Source of the DNA: Viridibacillus sp050278625
GTDB lineage: Bacteria; Bacillota; Bacilli; Bacillales_A; Planococcaceae
Assembly (NCBI RefSeq): GCF_050278625.1
Contig: NZ_JBNNTI010000003.1
Coordinates: forward strand, 91,415 to 155,414
Length of the DNA: 64,000 nucleotides
Direction of reading: 5' to 3'
A model generated the notes under the pieces. That model saw only the letters and a list, made by a program, of their open reading frames with translations, searched no databases and was not told where the DNA came from. This document shows, piece by piece, positions 59,211 to 64,000 of the stretch (position 1 is the first letter of the stretch; each line of letters opens with the position of its first letter). The position numbers and the translations under genes are program-made.

Positions 59211-59982
59211 GTCAACTTCAAAAGAGCAAATTTTAGAATGGATTAATAACTACCAGAAATACGAAGATGATGAAGCGCAAACGAATTTAGTTGTACAATA
59301 TAAATATTTAGTTGAGTCACTTGCAAGAAAGTATTCAAAAGGTGGTTCCTATCACGATGATATTGTCCAAGTAGGTATGCTTGGACTACTTGGTGCTATA
59401 AGGAGGTTTGATGTATCTTTTGGTCGTAATTTTGAAGCATTTGCAGTTCCTACAATAATCGGAGAGATTAAGCGCTTTTTACGTGATGAATCATGGGATG
59501 TCCATGTGCCAAGACGTATAAAAGAACTTGGGCCGCGTATCAAGTCTGTAGTAGAGCAACTGACGACAGAATTCCAACGTTCCCCGCATGTAAATGAAAT
59601 TGCAGAGTACATTGGAGTTGAGGAAGAAGAAGTGTTAGAAGCAATGGAAATGGGGCAAAGTTACCAAGCCTTATCGATGGATTATACAATGGAGTCCGAT
59701 TCAGATGGTAGTTCTATGACGCTTTTCGATATTGTTGGAAATGAAGATGAAGGTTATGAAAAAACAAACCGCCGCATGATTGTTGCTGAAGCTATGACAG
59801 CTTTAACAGAAAAAGAAAAACGCATTATCCAGCTTACATATATGGAACAATTAAGTCAGAAAGAAGCAGGAGAAAGTCTCGGTATTTCTCAAATGCATGT
59901 TTCTAGATTGCAGAGGAAAGCGATTAAAAAACTACAAGAGGCAATTGGTGCCGCCAGTGGTATTCGTATTAAAATAGAATAA
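59188..59982 (+). CDS. sigB: General stress sigma factor SigB
   Basis: A 264-residue group 3 sigma factor. Region 2 reads DIVQVGMLGLLGAIRRFD and FEAFAVPTIIGEIKRFLRDE; region 3 RSPHVNEIAEYIG; region 4 EKRIIQLTYMEQLSQKEAGE with SQMHVSRLQRKAIKKL. It directs general stress transcription from GTTTAA/GGGTAT promoters, including its own. CAGGTGACGG precedes the ATG. No rsbX phosphatase gene follows; tex is next. Confidence 0.95.
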   Translation: MWKKSPTKSTSKEQILEWINNYQKYEDDEAQTNLVVQYKYLVESLARKYSKGGSYHDDIVQVGMLGLLGAIRRFDVSFGRNFEAFAVPTIIGEIKRFLRDESWDVHVPRRIKELGPRIKSVVEQLTTEFQRSPHVNEIAEYIGVEEEEVLEAMEMGQSYQALSMDYTMESDSDGSSMTLFDIVGNEDEGYEKTNRRMIVAEAMTALTEKEKRIIQLTYMEQLSQKEAGESLGISQMHVSRLQRKAIKKLQEAIGAASGIRIKIE

Positions 59983-60121
59983 TGGTTTTATAAGTAGGTT
60001 AAGAATTTATATCTATGACTTACTAGAAGTAAAAATAAATTACAGCTGGAAGAATGGACACCTTATTAAAGCGGTGTTGGTTGGCGAGAGCCAAAATAAC
60101 AATAGAAACTTTGATGTTAGG

Positions 60122-60150
60122 AGTCTGCTCTTTTGGAGTAGGCTTTTTAT
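60122..60150 (+). terminator. sigB operon terminator
   Basis: AGTCTGCTC pairs with GAGTAGGCT (two G-T) followed by TTTTATTT. A second small hairpin (TTGGC-GAGA-GCCAA, 60080-60094) lies just upstream. Confidence 0.75.
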
Positions 60151-60251
60151 TTAATGTAAAATAATGCAAAGGTGATATAAAGCTGAGTGACAAGAGTTTT
60201 TGGACTTACCTATATGATAATATAAATAAGATAGAGAAAGGTTGTGACTGA

Positions 60252-62414
60252 ATGGACAACAAAAAAATGCAGCAATTAATTTCGAAAGAACTTAGCATCC
60301 GACCAAAACAAGTAGAATCAGTTATCGAATTGTTAGAAGGTTCAAATACGGTGCCGTTTATAGCGCGCTATCGTAAAGAAGCAACTGGTTCACTTGATGA
60401 AGTCCAAATTAAAGCAATCGAAGACCGTTATCATTATTTACAACAACTACAACAACGAAAAGAAGAAGTGCTTCGCCTTATTGATGAGCAAGGCAAGTTA
60501 ACCGAAGAATTGAAAAAAGATATAGAAGAGGCAACCGTCCTAAAGCGAGTTGAAGATTTATATCGTCCTTATAAGCAAAAACGTAGAACAAAAGCGACAA
60601 TCGCTAAAGAAAAAGGGTTAGAGCCTTTAGCGGATGAGTTGATGAAATTTGAGTCAACGGCACTTGAAGATTTAGCTACACCTTATATCAATGAAAATGT
60701 GGATTCGGTTGAGGAAGCATTACAGGGTGCTAGTGATATTTTAGCAGAGCGTTTTGCAGATGATGCAACTATTCGTGAGAAAACCCGTAAGCTATCATGG
60801 CAAAATGGCAAGATTCTTTCTGCAGTAAAAGATCAAAATTTAGACGAAAAATCTGTTTATGAAATGTACTATGAATACGAAGAACCGATTAATAAAATTG
60901 TTCCTCATCGTATATTAGCCATCAATCGTGGTGAAAAGGAAGATGTTTTGAAAATCAATATTGCTGTACCGGTAGAACGAGTACATCAATTGATGTGTAC
61001 GGAATGGATACCACGTACATACTCACCCGCAGCTAAACAAGTGGAGTTAGCGATTGAAGATTCATACAAACGATTAATTCAACCTTCTATTGAAAGAGAG
61101 TTACGTGGAGAGCTAACGGAAAAGGCAGAAGCTCAAGCGATTCATATTTTCTCTGAAAATTTACGAAACCTACTCTTACAACCGCCATTAAAGGATCGCT
61201 ATGTATTGGGACTAGATCCAGCGTATCGAACGGGTTGTAAGTTGGCTGTAGTGGACGATACAGGTAAAATGCTTGAAATCTCAGTTATCTACCCACATCC
61301 GCCTAAAGCAGACCCTGTACAATCCAAAAAGGTATTCAAGGACATATTGCAAAGGTACCCAATATCTATTATTGCTATTGGCAATGGGACAGCATCCCGT
61401 GAGTCAGAACAGTTTGTGGCAGAATGCTTGAAAGAGTTAATCAGCGAAACAGCATACGTTATTGTCAATGAAGCTGGGGCAAGTGTGTATTCAGCGTCAG
61501 AAGTGGCGCGCGAAGAGTTTCCGGATTTACAAGTTGAACAACGTAGTGCTGTTTCAATTGCAAGAAGATTACAAGATCCACTTGCTGAGCTTGTAAAAAT
61601 TGAACCGAAAGCAGTCGGGGTAGGGCAATATCAGCATGATGTATCTCAGAAAAAGCTAGCAGATTCTTTAACTTTCATCGTTGAAACAGCTGTTAACCAA
61701 GTTGGTGTAGATGTGAATACTGCGTCATCTTCACTTTTACAATATGTTTCTGGACTTTCAAAAACAGTTGCAGAGAATATTGTTAAAATACGTGGTGAAA
61801 ACGGGAAATTCACAGCTCGTAACCAGTTGAAGAAGATTCCACGCTTAGGGGCTAAGACTTATGAACAAGCAATTGGTTTCCTGAGAATTTCTGAAGCTAA
61901 AAACCCATTAGATTCGACAGGTATTCACCCAGAAAGTTATGATCTTGCAAATCAATTACTTGAAGCTACTTCTATTAAGAAGGAACAGCTAGGGACAGCA
62001 GAAGCTGAACAAGCGCTAGCAAACCTTGACATTGCAACTTTAAGTGCACAGTGGGATGTAGGAGAGGTAACGTTAAAAGATGTCATCGATACATTGATGA
62101 AACCGTCACGTGATCCACGTGATGCATTCCCTCAACCATTATTGAAGAAAGACATTTTGAAAATGGAAGATTTGCAGACGGGAATGGAGATGCAAGGGAC
62201 AGTACGCAACGTAGTAGATTTCGGTGCATTTGTTGATATTGGTGTGAAACAAGATGGCCTTGTCCATATTTCTAAATTGAAAAATGGCTTTGTAAAACAT
62301 CCTTTAGATGTAGTAGCACTCGGTGATATCGTAACTGTGTGGGTGGAAAAGATTGAAAAAGATAAAGGAAGAATTGCGTTAACGATGCTTCCACCGGCAA
62401 AACAAATCGATTAA
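60252..62414 (+). CDS. tex: Tex family RNA-binding transcription accessory protein (YdcI)
   Basis: A 720-residue multidomain protein: helical N terminus (VIELLEGSNTVPFIARYRKEA), a YqgF/RNase H-like fold (YVLGLDPAYRTGCKLAVVDD, ~residue 317), helix-hairpin-helix (SGLSKTVAENIVKIRGENG, ~residue 510) and a C-terminal S1 domain (GTVRNVVDFGAFVDIGVKQ, ~650). Tex binds nucleic acid and affects transcription and tolerance. The gene follows sigB as ydcI does in B. subtilis, minus rsbX. GAAAGGTTG precedes the ATG. Confidence 0.93.
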   Translation: MDNKKMQQLISKELSIRPKQVESVIELLEGSNTVPFIARYRKEATGSLDEVQIKAIEDRYHYLQQLQQRKEEVLRLIDEQGKLTEELKKDIEEATVLKRVEDLYRPYKQKRRTKATIAKEKGLEPLADELMKFESTALEDLATPYINENVDSVEEALQGASDILAERFADDATIREKTRKLSWQNGKILSAVKDQNLDEKSVYEMYYEYEEPINKIVPHRILAINRGEKEDVLKINIAVPVERVHQLMCTEWIPRTYSPAAKQVELAIEDSYKRLIQPSIERELRGELTEKAEAQAIHIFSENLRNLLLQPPLKDRYVLGLDPAYRTGCKLAVVDDTGKMLEISVIYPHPPKADPVQSKKVFKDILQRYPISIIAIGNGTASRESEQFVAECLKELISETAYVIVNEAGASVYSASEVAREEFPDLQVEQRSAVSIARRLQDPLAELVKIEPKAVGVGQYQHDVSQKKLADSLTFIVETAVNQVGVDVNTASSSLLQYVSGLSKTVAENIVKIRGENGKFTARNQLKKIPRLGAKTYEQAIGFLRISEAKNPLDSTGIHPESYDLANQLLEATSIKKEQLGTAEAEQALANLDIATLSAQWDVGEVTLKDVIDTLMKPSRDPRDAFPQPLLKKDILKMEDLQTGMEMQGTVRNVVDFGAFVDIGVKQDGLVHISKLKNGFVKHPLDVVALGDIVTVWVEKIEKDKGRIALTMLPPAKQID

Positions 62415-62429
62415 TATAGTAGAAAGATT

Positions 62430-62458
62430 AAACCTCGCCATAAAGCGGGGTTTATTTT
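62430..62458 (+). terminator. tex terminator
   Basis: AAACCTCGC pairs with GCGGGGTTT (one T-G), followed by ATTTTG. Confidence 0.75.
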
Positions 62459-62480
62459 GTAGAAGAAAGGGAAGAATAAG

Positions 62481-62936
62481 ATGACGGATGAAGAGTTGCA
62501 AAACCTTGTAATAGAAATCTCAGAGAACGTATTCCATAAACCTTTTAGGCATCAAGCTTATTTTAATAAGAGACTACGTTCCACAGGTGGTAGATACTTA
62601 TTGCAATCACATAATATCGAGATTAACCCCAAAGCTTTTTCAAAGTTCGGTATTCAAGAACTAGAAGGAATTATTCGTCACGAACTATGTCATTATCATC
62701 TTCATATAGAAGGAAAGGGTTATAAACATCGTGATGCAGATTTCCGCCTCCTATTAAAGAACACCAATGCTCCTAGATACTGTTCTGACTTAACTGAGAA
62801 GAAGGGAAAGAACTCTAATAAAAGTTATATTTATATATGTATAAAATGCGGTACAAACTATGTTAGGAAGATAAGAATGAACCCTGCCAAATACCGTTGT
62901 AGCAAGTGTTCAGGGCACATTAAGCAAATTGATTAA
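62481..62936 (+). CDS. SprT-like zinc metalloprotein (YdcK)
   Basis: A 151-residue SprT-domain protein. HELCHYHLH (~residue 67) is the HExxH zinc site, and a C-terminal zinc ribbon has CIKCGTNYVRK and CSKCSG. Eukaryotic relatives digest DNA-protein crosslinks; the bacterial role is not settled. AGAAAGGGAAG precedes the ATG. The tRNA cluster begins about 90 bases later, as after ydcK in B. subtilis. Confidence 0.92.
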   Translation: MTDEELQNLVIEISENVFHKPFRHQAYFNKRLRSTGGRYLLQSHNIEINPKAFSKFGIQELEGIIRHELCHYHLHIEGKGYKHRDADFRLLLKNTNAPRYCSDLTEKKGKNSNKSYIYICIKCGTNYVRKIRMNPAKYRCSKCSGHIKQID

Positions 62937-62956
62937 AAGTTTTTTCAGAAAAACGC

Positions 62957-62985
62957 TTGACCTTTTCTGAATACCTGTCTATAAT
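62957..62985 (+). promoter_or_regulatory. Promoter of the tRNA-rRNA cluster
   Basis: TTGACC (62957-62962), 17-base spacer, TATAAT (62980-62985), 45 bases before tRNA-Asn. A perfect 9-bp inverted repeat (TTCAGAAAA 62944-62952 and TTTTCTGAA 62963-62971) brackets the -35. Confidence 0.88.
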
Positions 62986-63029
62986 AATAAAAGTCGACAA
63001 GGTGATGACGACAAAATGTAACAAATTTT

Positions 63030-63104
63030 TCCGAAGTAGCTCAGTGGTAGAGCATCCGGCTGTTAACCGGACGGTCGTAGGTTCGAGTCCTACCTTCGGA
63101 GCCA
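63030..63104 (+). tRNA. tRNA-Asn (GTT)
   Basis: 75 bases with encoded CCA. Acceptor TCCGAAG/CTTCGGA pairs fully, the anticodon loop is TGTTAAC with GTT, and the T arm (GTAGG TTCGAGT CCTAC) is normal. Confidence 0.97.
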
Positions 63105-63107
63105 TAT

Positions 63108-63182
63108 GGCCCCTTGGTCAAGCGGTTAAGACACCGCCCTTTCACGGCGGTAACACGGGTTCGAATCCCGTAGGGGTCACCA
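63108..63182 (+). tRNA. tRNA-Glu (TTC)
   Basis: 75 bases with CCA. Acceptor GGCCCCT/AGGGGTC (one G-T), anticodon loop CTTTCAC with TTC, T arm ACGGG TTCGAAT CCCGT. Three bases after tRNA-Asn. Confidence 0.97.
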
Positions 63183-63192
63183 AGTTTTATAT

Positions 63193-63269
63193 GGTCCGGT
63201 AGTTCAGTTGGTTAGAATGCCTGCCTGTCACGCAGGAGGTCGCGGGTTCGAGTCCCGTCCGGACCGCCA
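63193..63269 (+). tRNA. tRNA-Asp (GTC)
   Basis: 77 bases with CCA. Acceptor GGTCCGG/CCGGACC, anticodon GTC in CTGTCAC, T arm GCGGG TTCGAGT CCCGT. Confidence 0.97.
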
Positions 63270-63277
63270 TTTATTTT

Positions 63278-63352
63278 TGGGGTATAGCCAAGCGGTAAGG
63301 CAACGGATTTTGATTCCGTCATGCCCTGGTTCGAATCCAGGTACCCCAGCCA
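63278..63352 (+). tRNA. tRNA-Gln (TTG)
   Basis: 75 bases with CCA. Acceptor TGGGGTA/TACCCCA, anticodon TTG in TTTTGAT, T arm CCTGG TTCGAAT CCAGG. Confidence 0.97.
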
Positions 63353-63371
63353 TTTCCATTCTTCAAGCTAC

Positions 63372-63447
63372 GAGTCATTAGCTCAGTTGGTAGAGCATCT
63401 GACTTTTAATCAGAGGGTCGCAGGTTCGAATCCTGCATGACTCACCA
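63372..63447 (+). tRNA. tRNA-Lys (TTT)
   Basis: 76 bases with CCA. Acceptor GAGTCAT/ATGACTC, anticodon TTT in CTTTTAA, T arm GCAGG TTCGAAT CCTGC. Confidence 0.97.
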
Positions 63448-63454
63448 TTTTAAC

Positions 63455-63482
63455 TTGACATTATGTTTTTAGGTGATATAAT
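63455..63482 (+). promoter_or_regulatory. Internal promoter before tRNA-Leu
   Basis: Perfect TTGACA (63455-63460) and perfect TATAAT (63477-63482) with a 16-base spacer, 27 bases before tRNA-Leu. It would drive Leu-Arg-Gly tRNAs and the rRNA genes independently of the first promoter. Confidence 0.88.
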
Positions 63483-63509
63483 AGAAACCTATCATGTTTC
63501 AATTGAAAT

Positions 63510-63596
63510 GCGGCCGTGGCGGAATGGCAGACGCGCTAGGTTGAGGGCCTAGTCGAGGTTGACTCGGTGGAGGTTCAAGTCCTCTCGACCGCACCA
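63510..63596 (+). tRNA. tRNA-Leu (GAG), with an acceptor-stem mismatch
   Basis: 87 bases with CCA and a long variable arm (CGAG/CTCG). The anticodon is GAG in TTGAGGG. Acceptor GCGGCCG against CGACCGC leaves position 5 (C) opposite 68 (A), a C-A mismatch; the B. subtilis equivalent has T5-A68. Otherwise normal. Confidence 0.93.
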
Positions 63597-63624
63597 AAAA
63601 TTTTCAATATATAATATACGATAT

Positions 63625-63701
<77 letters not shown>

Positions 63702-63727
63702 TATTTTTAAAGAATTATAGTATCAAT

Positions 63728-63801
63728 GCGGGTGTAGTTTAGTGGTAAAACCACAGCCTTCCAAGCTGTTGTCGAGAGTTCGATTCTCTTCACCCGCTCC
63801 A
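63728..63801 (+). tRNA. tRNA-Gly (TCC)
   Basis: 74 bases ending CTCCA: acceptor GCGGGTG/CACCCGC, discriminator T, CCA. Anticodon TCC in CTTCCAA; T arm GAGAG TTCGATT CTCTT (one G-T). Confidence 0.96.
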
Positions 63802-63945
63802 ATGTAATTTATGAACCTTGAAAACTGAACATGCAAGACGTTAATCAATAAATGTTTTGGACATCAACTCTGTTGGTGGATTAAAACGAAATAGATATCA
63901 TCTTTGGATGATACGCTAGCAAAGCTAATGAGCTTTCAAACTACT
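63802..63945 (+). other. Leader of the 16S rRNA precursor
   Basis: Spacer between tRNA-Gly and 16S. It contains the CCTTGAAAACTGAAC sequence common in Bacillales rRNA spacers and three small hairpins (CATCAAC/GTTGGTG 63862-63878, TATCATC/GATGATA 63896-63913, AAAGCT/AGCTTT 63921-63936). No separate strong promoter is visible, so rRNA seems to be read from the tRNA promoters. Confidence 0.6.
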
Positions 63946-64000
63946 TTTATGGAGAGTTTGATCCTGGCTCAGGACGAACGCTGGCGGCGTGCCTAATACA
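63946..64000 (+). rRNA. 16S ribosomal RNA, 5' end (partial)
   Basis: Starts near TTTATGGAGAGTTTGATCC and continues through the universal primer-27F region and GACGAACGCTGGCGGCGTGC to the window edge. Only 55 bases are present. Confidence 0.97.

Noticed and set aside
62920..63202. Reading frames on both strands through the first tRNAs
   Set aside because: They translate tRNA genes; open frames here follow from tRNA sequence and have no ribosome sites.

Overview
The window comes from a low-GC Gram-positive, endospore-forming type of bacterium in the order Bacillales. Strong AGGAGG-like ribosome sites, frequent TTG and GTG starts, and gene order copied from Bacillus subtilis (ddl-murF-cshA-ydbS-ydbT-rhomboid-acpS-ydcC-alr-ndoAI-ndoA-rsbV-rsbW-sigB-tex-sprT-tRNAs) all point there. 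The protein sequences look most like Planococcaceae (Lysinibacillus/Solibacillus/Viridibacillus group), but that placement is an inference from memory, not a search. Nearly everything is chromosomal housekeeping or stress/accessory metabolism; no prophage, CRISPR array or intact insertion sequence was seen.

Layout. 0-24 kb is a mosaic of redox, detoxification and metal genes: an enolase-superfamily menC/NSAR gene, ppaC, a FAD/Rieske oxidoreductase, a DsbA/FrnE thiol oxidoreductase, azoR, yceI, a divergent catE-like / catR-like pair, murB, exoA, a penicillin-acylase homologue, a crcB pair, a P1 (S58) peptidase, cadC-cadA, mntR, cvfB, ypuA and a MhqO-like dioxygenase. Near-perfect MhqR-type palindromes precede azoR and the MhqO-like gene, so much of this stretch looks like a quinone/catechol electrophile response. 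24-25 kb and 35-36 kb are two scars: each combines a decayed IS1182-like transposase with a member of one GC-rich repeat family; in the second the repeat is a 182-bp tandem duplication and the insert is bracketed by two copies of a terminator hairpin. 25-35 kb holds a CoA-transferase with a LytTR regulator, an AraC regulator, yidC2, a VanY-like carboxypeptidase, cardiolipin synthase and the cystine importer tcyP.

36-44 kb is the least familiar part: a DUF4097 protein; a fusion of an N-terminal GNAT/acyltransferase domain with a class-V aminotransferase; an HTH-TPR regulator whose divergent promoter region carries three copies of a GTTTAAT-ATTAAAC palindrome; an MFS exporter under those palindromes; a second MFS pump; and a csoR-copZ remnant in which copZ has a one-base frameshift inside its copper-binding motif and copA is absent. 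The fusion enzyme, regulator and exporter could form one small-molecule system, but this is only inferred from adjacency.

44-63 kb carries cell-wall genes (rodA, ddl, murF, alr), the cshA RNA helicase behind a long structured leader, membrane PH-domain proteins, acpS, the EndoA toxin-antitoxin pair, and a reduced sigma-B operon (rsbV-rsbW-sigB with a clear sigma-B promoter, no rsbRSTU before it and no rsbX after it), then tex and sprT. The window ends with eight tRNA genes (Asn, Glu, Asp, Gln, Lys, Leu, Arg, Gly) running into the 5' end of a 16S rRNA gene; the Leu and Arg tRNAs each depart from normal stem pairing.
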